Assembly: GCF_963678635.1 (NCBI RefSeq)
Contig: NC_087071.1
Span: 33,468,141 to 33,532,140 of the forward strand
Reading direction: 5' to 3'
DNA length: 64,000 bases
Source: Symsagittifera roscoffensis
Taxonomy: Eukaryota > Xenacoelomorpha > Acoela > Convolutidae
Shown: positions 24,071 through 34,000 of the stretch, piece after piece
Layout: every line of letters starts with the position of its first letter
Position numbering within the stretch: the stretch's first letter is position 1
Made by a program: the position numbers and the translations under genes
Notes under the pieces: model-generated
Databases searched by the model: none
What the model was told of the DNA's origin: nothing
Seen by the model: the letters and a program-made list of their open reading frames with translations, nothing else

Positions 24071-24542
24071 TTCTTATCGTCTTGATTCTTGTTGTCGTGT
24101 CGTGTAATTTCTTTCTGTCTCGTCTGATTCAGTGTTCAGTAAACAATTTCCGATCAATCAAGATCTAAAAAACAAGTCGCGACTTAGAACCATCATTTTT
24201 GGATACAACATCATTCAACTCTTTAAAATTCTCCATTGAAATTCTCTTCTCAATTCTGATTTAAAATTTTAGCACCAAGGTGGATTGTCCACCTTTACCT
24301 TTGTCAGGGTAGCACGAATGTGCGCTGTCACCTTGATGACCTGGAGTACCCCAGGTCTTTTATGACACAAAACATAAAACATATCATAACAATAACGTAA
24401 CACATTAACACATAAACATCACACACCTATACTATCACATAAAAACATAATCCCTAATACTGCACCTAAAACCTAACCTAAAATTTGACTCTAATTCCTA
24501 TCGAATAACTTAATAAAAACCACTTATCGCCGAGCGCAATTC
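24071..24542 (-). other. Non-coding spacer between macro domain and 3' ORF
   Basis: No open frame of note. The part near 24,360-24,540 is AT-rich; 24,278-24,357 holds three hairpins (separate entry). On the minus strand it would be the 5' leader of the SGNH ORF, so an internal promoter, a splice acceptor or an internal ribosome entry site could be located here. None is proven by sequence. Confidence 0.6.
24278..24357 (-). promoter_or_regulatory. Three-hairpin cluster upstream of the SGNH ORF
   Basis: AGGTGGA-TTG-TCCACCT (24,278-24,294) is a perfect 7-bp stem with a 3-nt loop. GCAC-GAAT-GTGC lies at 24,312-24,323. GACCTGG (24,338-24,344) pairs with CCAGGTC (24,351-24,357) around six bases. 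All lie within 80 bp, about 210-290 bp upstream of the ATG at 24,070. A role in translation or RNA processing is inference. Confidence 0.55.
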
Positions 24543-25079
24543 TTAGCATATGCTCAGATAGTATTTTTTATGTAAGTAAATTTCTATGTCAGTCTCTGAA
24601 AATATCACATGTACAAGTGCGTACAACTCTCTCGGATGTAGCTTTCCCCTATTAGGATCGTATACTGGCAACGAGAGAGAGGTCACTCCTCTCTCAACCA
24701 AAAAATCCCTAAGTCGAGTCAAGGCCAATACCAAGCTCTTTGGATCTACGTGTTGCCTATCAGTGGCCTTGGTAACCAGGAAACACAAATAGTTCCCTGG
24801 TATCTGTGATGCAACAGGGGGAAGCGCTATCATCCCTCCCACACCAGGCCTCTGTTTCCACAAAAACTCGATATTTTTATACTCTCTCTTGAAGTCAGCC
24901 GCTAGTGCTGTTTTGAAGCTTACGTCCGCGGTTATCGCTATGGCGCACGTGCGGTCCGTGAGTATGAAATCGCTGTCCGTTATGACGATATTGTTCGAAT
25001 AATGGTTCGGTAGATCAAAATACGATTCAAAGATCCGTCCAAAAGGTGGTTTTTTAGCATTCTCGCCCTCTGTCTCTAG
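24543..25079 (-). CDS. Macro-like domain (ADP-ribose/phosphatase type), fused to integrase through one stop codon
   Basis: The frame is in phase with the integrase ORF and separated from it only by TAA at 25,080-25,082. The 178-residue product has the order of a macro domain: a strand AIAITADVSF followed by a helix with ADFKREY; then GGMIALPPVA; then a strand NYLCFLVTKATDRQHVD; a long helix SLVLALTRLRDFLVERG; the strand SLSLPVYDP; and a final helix and strand ending EIYLHKKYY. The LVTK, SL..L and LP landmarks match Poa1-like macro proteins, which bind or hydrolyse ADP-ribose derivatives. The usual Gly-rich loop after the LP strand is replaced by YDPNRGKLHP, so catalytic competence is uncertain. 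Role in the retroelement is unknown; countering ADP-ribosylation is a hypothesis. It could also be simply a degraded C-terminal tail. Confidence 0.7.
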   Translation of the reverse strand, partial: LETEGENAKKPPFGRIFESYFDLPNHYSNNIVITDSDFILTDRTCAIAITADVSFKTALAADFKREYKNIEFLWKQRPGVGGMIALPPVASQIPGNYLCFLVTKATDRQHVDPKSLVLALTRLRDFLVERGVTSLSLPVYDPNRGKLHPRELYALVHVIFSETDIEIYLHKKYYLSIC

Positions 25080-25086
25080 TTATCCG
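25076..25086 (-). promoter_or_regulatory. Possible stop-codon readthrough site (TAA followed by CTAG)
   Basis: On the minus strand the integrase frame ends GGA-TAA and continues CTA-GAG in the same phase for 178 codons. A stop followed by CUAG is the best known eukaryotic readthrough context (strongest with UGA, weaker with UAA). The context and the intact downstream domain suggest either programmed extension or one recent mutation. Confidence 0.45.
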
Positions 25087-28037
25087 GTTTCTCTTGCCGA
25101 TTTCAATTTTTTTATTATTAGATTTTTGGTGTGGGCGAGTCCTACCCCCACTCCCCGGACAAAAATATCCATCGACGTCCCCGTCGATCGCCCAGAGTCT
25201 AGGAGATCGAGGTTGGATTGTGGAACACGTAGAGGACCATCTGGGGCGACCCAGTTGGACTCGGTATTGTCATGACTGATGTGTTTGACGCCGTCTCTAT
25301 CGACGTCCTGAATCGTCAGGATCGTCTCTTTTGGATCTGTCGGCAGATCATGGAGCCATTCGAGCACGCGCAAGTTTGTTAGTTCTTGCTCATGAGTCTG
25401 TTCCGCTTCTGGTTCGAACTCCACTTCCGGTTCTGATCGATCGTCGATCCAATCTTGATCCATATCGTTCACAAGGTCGATTTCTTCTAGCATCGCCACT
25501 TCGTCCAGTCCCACCAGCGAATCTATGACATCACTTACTACTATCCTGTCTACAACGAAGTCCTCGCCGTACGGATTGTATTTCTTCTGGTTTTTTCCTC
25601 TCTTGCTTTGGCGTGTTTCCATAGTGAGAGGAAAGTCAGGCTGTATTCCTTTGTCAATTTCGGTTTGTTCCGGGCAGTCCCAGTCTTCTTCGGCATAAGG
25701 TAGAGTTTCATCGTCCACCTCTACTCGCTCGGTCAACTCGAGATCCAGTGGTAGATCGCAATCGTCCACCACCTCATTCCCGTCGTTCTTGTCGCGAGTA
25801 CCCCTTTCATTCACCTCACAAGCAGGATCCACTATCAAATAGTCTCCCTCCTGCATGTCCGCTGGGATGCACCAATCCTCTGACGAGGCATTGTGTGGTT
25901 TGATGTTCTCGTAATGAGCTGCTCTTCCAGTGCTCAATCGATAAAAACGACCTCCTTGATGCACCTCTGTTATCTGAAATGGACCACGCCATTTCTTTAA
26001 TAATTTCTTGGTTCCTTTTGGTGGAACCACTTCCTGGAACACCCAGACGTAGTCGCCAACTGAGTAGGCCTTCGCATCAGCTGTCCTTTTATCAAACCTC
26101 CTTTTTTGTCTAATTTGTGCCTGTTGCGTATTCCTCCTGCATAAGTCATTGAGGTCCTGCTGTCTTCTAATAACATCCCGCACGTACGTTTGCGGTGATG
26201 TCCTCTTCCCCTCATATTCAGGGTAGAAAAACGTCAACGGGAGCGCTTTTTTATGACCCGTTAACATCATGTGCGGACTTATTCCCGTGGTGGAATGCTC
26301 CGTGCTGTTGTAAGCACCCATCACTTGCGGCAAGTGCTTGTCCCAGTCATCCATGTAACGCGATCAGTAGACTCTCAGCATGGATGCCAGTGTGCGGTTT
26401 TGCCTCTCGACTAGGCCATTCGTTTGCGGGTGATAAGTGGTCGAGTGTGCCTGCGCTACCTGCGACCTTTTCATCAACTCCTTCGTGAGATCACCCACGA
26501 ATGCTTTGCCATTGTCCGATTGGAACGTGATGGGGCAGCCATGCCTCGCTATCCACAAATTTATCAAATGATCACATGTTTCTTCCGCCGATGCTGTCAT
26601 GCAGGGTGCTACTTCCGCATACTTCGTAAAATGGTCGATCATTACCAGCACCTGATTATAGCCCGTTGCTGTCATGCAGATTTTCTGATGATCAATTTGC
26701 ACCACTTCGTTGAAACCTGACGACTCTATTGACTGTAGGGGGAACCTTAGTTTCCTGGGATCCTTCGCCTGCTGACATGAAAGGCATGCGGCGATCCACT
26801 TCTCATAAGCCTTTTTCAATCCCGGCCATTCGAATCGTTTCTGTATCCTGTTATACACTTTGTCCACGCCTTGATGACCCATCTGATCATGTGAGCGAAA
26901 GAGCAATTCGGTCTGGTACAACTGTGGTAACACTATTGAATTGTATTTATAGAGGACCTTGTCCTCCTCTTTTCGCTTGCAGGCAACGATTCCGTCCTTA
27001 TTCAGGTACAACAAGTCGTTTCGCTTCAGGTAGAATTGCTTCAAGATCTTGTAGCTGTCTTCTTCCAAGTCTCCCTTGTCGGGTGCTCCATTCTCGATCC
27101 ATCTCTTCAGACTACTCGTCATTCTATCATTTCGTTGAGCCCTTAGGAGATCCGACAGCCTGTATCTGGCTTTCAAATACGTCTTTACCACGTTCATTTG
27201 CCCACTCATTATCTCCGGAGCATGAGCATCGTCCATCAACTTGACACACCATATCTTTTTCAAAGGCGTCGCTTCCTGCACAGATGGTTCCAGATTGGTA
27301 CGGACGACTGTACCATGTGGCAGCAATCTGGTTGGGCGTTTCGAAACTGCTATCAGCTCGAGCTCGTCTGCGGCATTATCCACCACAGTGCCCTCTTCAT
27401 CTGAGGTGTATCTGTCCCTGTCTGGATCCTGATGTGTTTCTCGGTCCAGCTCACGCTGCTTCCAGTCTACCAATAAGGAGTGGATTGCGATCTCTGACAT
27501 ATCGGAATTGGAAGTTGTTTCAGACGTGTTGTCCCAGGACTGGGGCCTCGAGTCAACACTTGAGTCGACTGATTTCCCAACATCATATTCCAAGTTTTCT
27601 GAGTTGTTTCTCGACTCCCCGGACAAAAGTCTGTCCATCGGTCGCTTCAAACCCGACTCCCCGGACAAAATTCTGCCCCTAGGTGGTCTCGTCAACCTCT
27701 CCCCGGACAAGTCGTCCTGCACGGGCTCAAAGGTGTCTGACTCCTCAGACGAGTCGTCCTTGACTGGCTCGAAGGTATCAGACTCCCCGGACATTGTCTC
27801 GTCCACGGACGAACAATCTGGGCTCGGCTCGTATTCTTCTTTTGCATCCGTGAAATGCACTCTCCTCGTGAAGCTAGATTTCGACCTGATCCTGACTTCC
27901 TCAGTAGTTTGGTTCTGATTCAGTGTTCCATATTCAGTGAACGAAGTTCTCAACAAGACCTCCTTCGGCATCGAGCTCACCAGCTGGTTGACAATCGACC
28001 TGCAATCCCGTTCAACGCCTCGGCTGCGAATGGACAC
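25080..28037 (-). CDS. Retroelement integrase (Ty3/gypsy), with an internal TGA
   Basis: This frame is +1 to the RNase H frame and overlaps it by 26 bp; no clear ATG is needed if it is part of pol. Residues 1-250 form a long charged linker with repeated SGES and DTFEPV motifs. The HHCC zinc-binding domain follows (H383, H388, C418, C421), then the catalytic core with D449 (VQIDH), D508 (QSDNG) and E544 (NGLVERQN), spaced DX58D and DX35E. An in-frame TGA at 26,364-26,366, after MLRVY, interrupts the end of the core; the frame resumes at once with YMDDWDKHLPQVMGAYNSTE. The C-terminal part includes YSVGDYVWVFQ...KKWRGPFQITEVHQGGRFYRL, the GPF/Y-type module, and then an acidic tail. It inserts the cDNA into host DNA. 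With the TGA it is inactive unless suppressed. Confidence 0.92.
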
Positions 28038-31000
28038 TGGCCTCTTCTCTGTTTGTTCTCTCGGTGACAGTCAACCGCTGCATGGTCTCCATCCATTCAC
28101 GATCATGCCTTTCCACTTCCCTGTCCAACAAGTCACGGAGCTTTCTCATGACGTCCGGCGCCACGTTCACCGTCCTGTTCAACAGAGCCATGCTGTTTAT
28201 GCCCAGCCTGGTAAGTTCTTGCTGTACCAAGTTGGATCGGACCTGATAGGCCCTGATCTCCGCGGCCGTCTCCACTGGAAGGTCAGGGTGTCCAGGTATA
28301 GGATGCCCTGACTTGTCTAACCACCTAGTAAGTGGCAGTTGGTCGTAGGTTTCTTTGTCCAGAAAGGAAAACCCGTCTTTGATCTCTGATTGGTTAGCCT
28401 GTCTCTCCCCGAGGCGCTCATAAAATTCTGTCTTTTTACTGAGGCTATCTGCGTTCTGGTGCTTGTCACGAGTACGGTGCTCTATGATCATGTGGTATCC
28501 ATCCAGGCGCACGATCCAACGACCAATATAGCTTTGGTCCATCGAATAGGTTTTCAGCCAGGCAAGGGCACGGTTATCCACACGTAACTTGAAGGGAGCA
28601 CTCCCCAAGTAGGCCCTGTATTTTTCCACGAAAGTGATCACCGCAAACATCTCCGCTTTTGGTGCACCGTACTTCATTTCAGTATCACTCAGGACTTTAC
28701 TCCCGTAGGCTATCGGACGAAGAACCGTTCTACCGTTCCACTCCTGCTCCTGGTGAAGTATGCCCGATATCGCAACCACTGATGCATCCGTGTCCAGCAC
28801 GAACATCCCCTTCTCTGTTGGCATGCCGAGGACCGGTGCCTCGCAAAGTTCACGTTTGATGTTTTCAAATGAAACTTGTGCCTCATCAGTCCAGGTGAAC
28901 TTTTTGCCCTTGTTTCTCATCAACCTCTGCATGGGGTATATTTTTTCAGCATACCCCTTGATGAACTCTCGATAATAATTTGCGAATCCCAGAAAACTCA
29001 TCAGCTGTGTATCTGTTTTAGGTGCCTTCCAGGTCAGCACCGCTTCAACCGCTTCGGGATCTGGTCTCACTCCATGTTTGTCAACCAGGCGGCCCAGATA
29101 CTTTATGGAATCCCTGAGGATTTCACACTTAGAGGGTTTGCATTTCAGACCCGCCTGCTTCATGCAAGACAACACCTCCTCCAACCTCTCTATGTGGTCT
29201 TCTAAGGTTGGTGTTGCAATCACGACATCATCGACATAACACATGATGAGATTCCCGTATTTCTTAGTGACGCTCGTGAGTACCTGGGCCATCAGTCGCT
29301 GGAATGTGGCCGTCGCGTTGCACAATCCGAATGGCATCCTCTTCCACTGGAACAGTCCCAGCTCACACGCGAAGCCTGTTTTCTCTCGATCTTGCTTTCT
29401 GAGTGGCACTTGCCAGAATGCAGAGCCCAAATCCAACGTCGTGAAGAACTTCGCGTCTCCCAGCTTGGATAAGCTCTCATCGATGCGGGGAATCGGGTAT
29501 GCGTCCTTTATAGTCACTGCGTTCAGATAACGGAAATCACAACAAAATCTGAGTTGTCCCCCTTTCTTTTTCGCCATGACCACACCACAAGCCCATGGGG
29601 ACTTCGACGGCTCGATCATGTCGTACTCCATTAACATCTCGATTTCCTTCCTACACGCTTCTGACTTGTTTGGGGTCATTCTTCTCGCCCTTTCCCTATG
29701 AGGTACCGAGCCCTCTTCTATCTCATTTTCGTGCTCTACAAAATTGCAACAACCTATGTCAGCCTTGTGTTTCGAAAAAACGTCTGCGTTCCGATTTAGC
29801 ACCGCTCTCAGCGAATCTAGTTCCTTGTCTGATATTTTACCCTTTAGATGTTCTATCTCAGGTAGGACAGGTTTATTCGCTGCTAACTCTGCCTCCGTCG
29901 GTCTCTCAGGGAAGTTGGAACAACTAGACAGCCCATCATCTGTTTCCGACTTCATTGAAAACAATTTCCTAGAAGATTTCAATTCATTCACTCTTTTCAT
30001 TATACATTCTTGGTTCGCATGCAATGGACATTTAGTTACATCAAACTTTTTCACGTTCTCCACACTCTGAAAGTCTGTGTTCAGAGGCAAAGCGTAGCCA
30101 AGTTTCTTTCCCCTCTGTATTGTCACTGTTGTTGCTTCTGTGTTCAATAACACACTCACACACAGTCCGCTCTGAGTGAGTGAGAAGCTTCTTCCTAAAT
30201 TAGCCGAGCTTTTACTGTTTGGATTTGGTACCAGACACACCTGTCTGTCATTGCTGAGTTCATTCAAGTTCCTCATCCTAAACGTCGCTACTACGGCTTG
30301 GTTTGGTTTTAATCTAACTTTTCGATCCAGAAAAATCGGCACCTTGGCCTGATTAATTAAGATCTTATTAAGGGGTATTTTCTCATACTTTCTCTCAGGA
30401 TCCTTGATCCTAATCAATCCGTCATTGAGATCGATCGTGACGTCAAAGTTGCGAACGAAATCCCTTCCTAAGATGAAGTGGTCGGATTCGTCCAAATTCT
30501 CTACTACTAGGAAGCTCATCCAAAGATGTCTTCCTCCGAGCTGCAGTGAAATGATCGGGGTTCGTCCGGTGACATAGATCGCTCCCTGATTGGCAGCTGC
30601 CAACCTGATGTTTGTCGGTATGAGATCCGACCTTTCGAAACCCATGTCGGTCCAAGTTTTGACTGGCATGACACTAACCACTGCTCCCGTGTCTAGCAGT
30701 CCCTTTACTGAAAGTTGTCTGCCTTGCACGTCCAGAACGTGTGCGGCCAGATCGGCCTCGCAACCAATATGCACCGCATCTTGTTCGAGCATCTCATTGT
30801 GTCCGATTCGTCTAACCTTCAGCTCCTCTTGACCAATGTATATCCGGCCAATCTGATCGTTCGCATCAGTTATGTGAGCTTTCGTGTAGATATTGATGCC
30901 ATCCACATTCATCAGGATCGGGTAAGGGCCATGGACATCGATATAATGTCCGTCCACTTTCATCAGCCTCGGACCTCCCGCTGTGAGCAGCGCTCGCACT

Positions 31001-31641
31001 GCCCTGGAGTCCAGTTTGGGATCCTTCTCCTTCAGGTAGTCGGCATAGATGTCCAGGTGGACTAGTGTAATATCGGATGGTTCACTCAAGTTCTTGATCA
31101 CCTGGTGCCCTGCGACTGAGATGATGGACATTATTTTGGTCCCAGCCTTCGTCATGCCGAAAGTGTTACCAGATATAACGTTCAGTTTTAGTCCCTGTTT
31201 CTTGGGTTCCTCTTTGTCTTCTGCTTTTGTCGTTTTACCCAGGACATTAAAACTTTCCCGAAGATCTGTGCTCTCCAGCTCCGACCTTACCCATTGCTCC
31301 ACTTCTTTCGTGGCTAGGTCCTGTTTGACATTCTGCAGCGCTGTCCTTGCCGCCAGGCCGTAATCCACCTTGAGTGGGCTAGACGACTCTGCTTCGAGGT
31401 TCGAGGCTACCACCTCGTCAGGCCATGTCCTAACCTTTTTGGTCGTGAAGGTGCTCGGTGTCGTCTCCTTTCTCCGAGATGCAGCCTCGTTCATCAGACG
31501 TGCTCGACTGGCCTTGACACCCGAAAGTGCCTCTTCGTGGCGGGGATGTTTCGCGTCCGCTACTGCGTCCCAAAATTGAGTACAATCCGACTTGAAGTGT
31601 CCCTCCAAATTACAGAAGAAACACCTCGGACCATATTTCAT
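28012..31641 (-). CDS. Retroelement Pol: zinc knuckle, aspartic protease, reverse transcriptase, RNase H
   Basis: This 1,209-residue frame is intact. It opens with a CX2CX4HX4C knuckle (CFFCNLEGHFKSDC, residues 7-20), then an aspartic protease with LLDTGA (D317) and LGRDF near 391. The reverse transcriptase covers about 640-830, with TTLDLGSAFWQVPL, KRMPFGLCNATATFQ and the catalytic YVDD at 802-805. RNase H follows with LDTDAS (about 949), E997, VDN (about 1,022) and NADSLS (D1065), then the gypsy spacer. It lies +1 to gag with a 32-bp overlap, so expression probably needs frameshifting or an internal start; an in-frame TGA sits 18 bp upstream of its ATG. RT sequence and domain order assign it to Ty3/gypsy. 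All catalytic residues are present. Confidence 0.96.
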   Translation of the reverse strand: MKYGPRCFFCNLEGHFKSDCTQFWDAVADAKHPRHEEALSGVKASRARLMNEAASRRKETTPSTFTTKKVRTWPDEVVASNLEAESSSPLKVDYGLAARTALQNVKQDLATKEVEQWVRSELESTDLRESFNVLGKTTKAEDKEEPKKQGLKLNVISGNTFGMTKAGTKIMSIISVAGHQVIKNLSEPSDITLVHLDIYADYLKEKDPKLDSRAVRALLTAGGPRLMKVDGHYIDVHGPYPILMNVDGINIYTKAHITDANDQIGRIYIGQEELKVRRIGHNEMLEQDAVHIGCEADLAAHVLDVQGRQLSVKGLLDTGAVVSVMPVKTWTDMGFERSDLIPTNIRLAAANQGAIYVTGRTPIISLQLGGRHLWMSFLVVENLDESDHFILGRDFVRNFDVTIDLNDGLIRIKDPERKYEKIPLNKILINQAKVPIFLDRKVRLKPNQAVVATFRMRNLNELSNDRQVCLVPNPNSKSSANLGRSFSLTQSGLCVSVLLNTEATTVTIQRGKKLGYALPLNTDFQSVENVKKFDVTKCPLHANQECIMKRVNELKSSRKLFSMKSETDDGLSSCSNFPERPTEAELAANKPVLPEIEHLKGKISDKELDSLRAVLNRNADVFSKHKADIGCCNFVEHENEIEEGSVPHRERARRMTPNKSEACRKEIEMLMEYDMIEPSKSPWACGVVMAKKKGGQLRFCCDFRYLNAVTIKDAYPIPRIDESLSKLGDAKFFTTLDLGSAFWQVPLRKQDREKTGFACELGLFQWKRMPFGLCNATATFQRLMAQVLTSVTKKYGNLIMCYVDDVVIATPTLEDHIERLEEVLSCMKQAGLKCKPSKCEILRDSIKYLGRLVDKHGVRPDPEAVEAVLTWKAPKTDTQLMSFLGFANYYREFIKGYAEKIYPMQRLMRNKGKKFTWTDEAQVSFENIKRELCEAPVLGMPTEKGMFVLDTDASVVAISGILHQEQEWNGRTVLRPIAYGSKVLSDTEMKYGAPKAEMFAVITFVEKYRAYLGSAPFKLRVDNRALAWLKTYSMDQSYIGRWIVRLDGYHMIIEHRTRDKHQNADSLSKKTEFYERLGERQANQSEIKDGFSFLDKETYDQLPLTRWLDKSGHPIPGHPDLPVETAAEIRAYQVRSNLVQQELTRLGINSMALLNRTVNVAPDVMRKLRDLLDREVERHDREWMETMQRLTVTERTNREEASVHSQPRR

Positions 31642-34000
31642 GAGTGAGCCCTCTCACGTACTCTTCATGATCCTCGTCGGTCGCGTCAGCGTCCTCGAGA
31701 AAGTAGCCTATGGCCTTCATGTTCTGTTTGTATGCAGAACACGCAGAAACGTGATGGTCCATCGAGCCACAATTCGCACACGACCTCCTCTTGTCCATCT
31801 CATCGCGAGGTTTGTACCAACTGGAATTCGCACCAGTGTTTGTCCCGCTATAGTTGCCATAATTGCTGTAACGGTTTTGCGCCCTCGGTTTTATGAGTAA
31901 ATACTCGCGTGACTTCATACGCAAGTCGTCAGGCGTGGGTACCTGGTCAAGCGACAGGGTGAAGTGGGTGGCCAACATCGTCTTCAACTCCTCACTCCTT
32001 ACTCCATCCATGAACTTCGAAGCAATCGCCAAGTTTCGCTCGGATATTCTCTCATCCGGGTTGCTTCTCCTCCTGAGCAATTCAAGGTCGTCCAAGAATT
32101 TATCTATTGATTCTCCATCTCTTTGACGCCTCTTCTCGAACTTCACCATAGCCTGGTGCCCTTGTACTCCAGAGCCAAAACGATTCAGCAGGATGTCGAA
32201 TATCTTGCGAGCGCTGTCTCTCTCATTGGCTCTTTTCGCCATTACACAACTTAATGCAGTACCCTGCAGGTTGCTCGTCAGCGCGCTGCACTCTTGTTTC
32301 TTGGAGAGATTCTCTTCCTCAAAGTGTAACTTCATCACCTCTATCCAAGTATCAATGCAGCCGTCTGACTCGTCTTTATATGACTTCGGCTTTTTCAGTG
32401 TCCTTCTTGACCTCTCTCCTCTCTCAGTTGACTTCGAGAGCTTGGTGATGAATGTTTCAAGAGATCTTTTCAGAGGCTCAAACATCGAGGCATACATCGT
32501 CGTGTCTTGTGAGACTGTAGTCAGATCTGGTACTGAACTGACTTGTGGCACGGTTGGCAATCTTGTCTCCGGGGTGGCATCTGCCTCCGGCGGGACTGGA
32601 TTCGTCCAGCCAGGCCTCTGCGGGGCTGCCCTTGGCCGCTCCTTGTTTCTATGTTCGTAGTTCGTTCTCGAGCCTTGCTGGGCTCTGGCATTGCTGCCCG
32701 TACCATCTCCAACATTCGCATGGCGTGAGCGCTCCCTTGGGTTGGAATGCTCCTGCCAACTACTCCCATTCAGGATCGCGTCAAGCTTCCGCATCATTAA
32801 GTCAGACTTTGCATCTAACCTCTTCTCCAGGCTAGTCATTGTGTGGGCATAGGTACTATCATGATCGTTCAACAATCGTTCGATCTCTCTGGTCATCCTA
32901 GCCTCTCTTTCGTATGACTCCTTGTTTGCTTGTGCCAGGCTCTCCGCCAGGCATTGGTCGGTGTTGCGAATCAACTGAGCTTGATCAACCCTCGCCTGCG
33001 ACTTCACGTGCGTTAGTTCATCTCTCAGATTCTCTTGACCCTTGTGAGCTCTCTCATCAACCTGATCTATTCTTTTAGTCATGTCCCGTCTCAGTTCATC
33101 CAGACCATTCATTACGCCAGCGAACATGTCACTTATGTCGCCAGTGGCCCCAAATGACGGGGTTAGTCCCAGAGTAGATGAGGTCAACTGCGGCTGCAGC
33201 CTGGTGCTTGATGACGCACCGCCTTTTTGCTTGCTCATGGACGTCATTAATCTATCGAAGGTTGATGACGCTCCCATCGTTATCCCATCTGACATGGGCC
33301 TGGTCGGCGAGGCTGATAACGCCTTCCTGTCCTTATCGTTCCTTGGGCACGGTGTGAAGTTCACATCCGGATGGGCTATCTCCGGGTAGTCATGACTGGA
33401 AGTTAAACCTACAGATGGTAGTGACGCCATGCGTTCGTCGTACAAGGACTTCCAACTCTTCTTGGCCTTCGAACCCGTTTGTTCTTCACTCGGGCTTATA
33501 CTCGACATCATCGCGTTGTTGCTCTGCTTGGCCAGAGATGAGTGGGTACTAGCCGAATGTGAGTATTCTCCCCTCCACCTGTGACTTTTGGTTTCCGATT
33601 TGGACATCCCCTTGAATAAGACTTCCTCTCGCGGCTCGACCTCGGAACGCTCCGAGGTCTCCTCCGTCCTCTCGACTTCATCCCGCTCGAGGTCCTCGCT
33701 CGGCTCAAAGTCGGGTCGAATGAGCGTCTGTTCTCCCTCGTCAAAGGGGTCCACAAGCGTTTCGCTCGCGGTTCCGGCTTCGGCGCTCCGCCTTTGATCG
33801 CCATCGAGGTTTTTCTCGCTCCTCAATCTCATTCCGCTCACTGAAAGATCAGGTTGACCTTTAGTCGATTCGTTTTCGGCGAACAAGTCGGAGGCGCTGC
33901 TAAACGAGGACTGGCTACGCCTAGTTTTAAATTTTCGCGTGCTGCCCTTACTCAGCCTGGGGATCTTAGTAGTCGATCCTAACGAGTCCCTACGCTGCAT
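31610..34000 (-). CDS. Retroelement Gag
   Basis: An intact 796-residue frame starting at ATG (A at -3). The first 330 residues are Ser/Arg/Glu-rich and disordered; residues of about 290-400 are helical and charged. About 540-705 is a retrotransposon capsid-like helical domain (DTWIEVMKLHFEEEN, LQGTALSCVMAKR, RNLAIASKFMDGVRSEELK). It ends with a CX2CX4HX4C knuckle, CANCGSMDHHVSAC, about 40 residues before the stop. A second knuckle opens the overlapping pol frame, so a Gag-Pol fusion would carry both. It packages element RNA in virus-like particles. Identification rests on the capsid-like region, the knuckle and its position before pol. Confidence 0.88.
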   Translation of the reverse strand: MQRRDSLGSTTKIPRLSKGSTRKFKTRRSQSSFSSASDLFAENESTKGQPDLSVSGMRLRSEKNLDGDQRRSAEAGTASETLVDPFDEGEQTLIRPDFEPSEDLERDEVERTEETSERSEVEPREEVLFKGMSKSETKSHRWRGEYSHSASTHSSLAKQSNNAMMSSISPSEEQTGSKAKKSWKSLYDERMASLPSVGLTSSHDYPEIAHPDVNFTPCPRNDKDRKALSASPTRPMSDGITMGASSTFDRLMTSMSKQKGGASSSTRLQPQLTSSTLGLTPSFGATGDISDMFAGVMNGLDELRRDMTKRIDQVDERAHKGQENLRDELTHVKSQARVDQAQLIRNTDQCLAESLAQANKESYEREARMTREIERLLNDHDSTYAHTMTSLEKRLDAKSDLMMRKLDAILNGSSWQEHSNPRERSRHANVGDGTGSNARAQQGSRTNYEHRNKERPRAAPQRPGWTNPVPPEADATPETRLPTVPQVSSVPDLTTVSQDTTMYASMFEPLKRSLETFITKLSKSTERGERSRRTLKKPKSYKDESDGCIDTWIEVMKLHFEEENLSKKQECSALTSNLQGTALSCVMAKRANERDSARKIFDILLNRFGSGVQGHQAMVKFEKRRQRDGESIDKFLDDLELLRRRSNPDERISERNLAIASKFMDGVRSEELKTMLATHFTLSLDQVPTPDDLRMKSREYLLIKPRAQNRYSNYGNYSGTNTGANSSWYKPRDEMDKRRSCANCGSMDHHVSACSAYKQNMKAIGYFLEDADATDEDHEEYVRGLTHEIWSEVFLL

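Noticed and set aside
18080-33797. Many plus-strand open frames opposite the retroelement ORFs
   Set aside because: They mirror the GC-richer minus-strand coding sequence, lack recognisable domains and overlap catalytic regions of the real genes.
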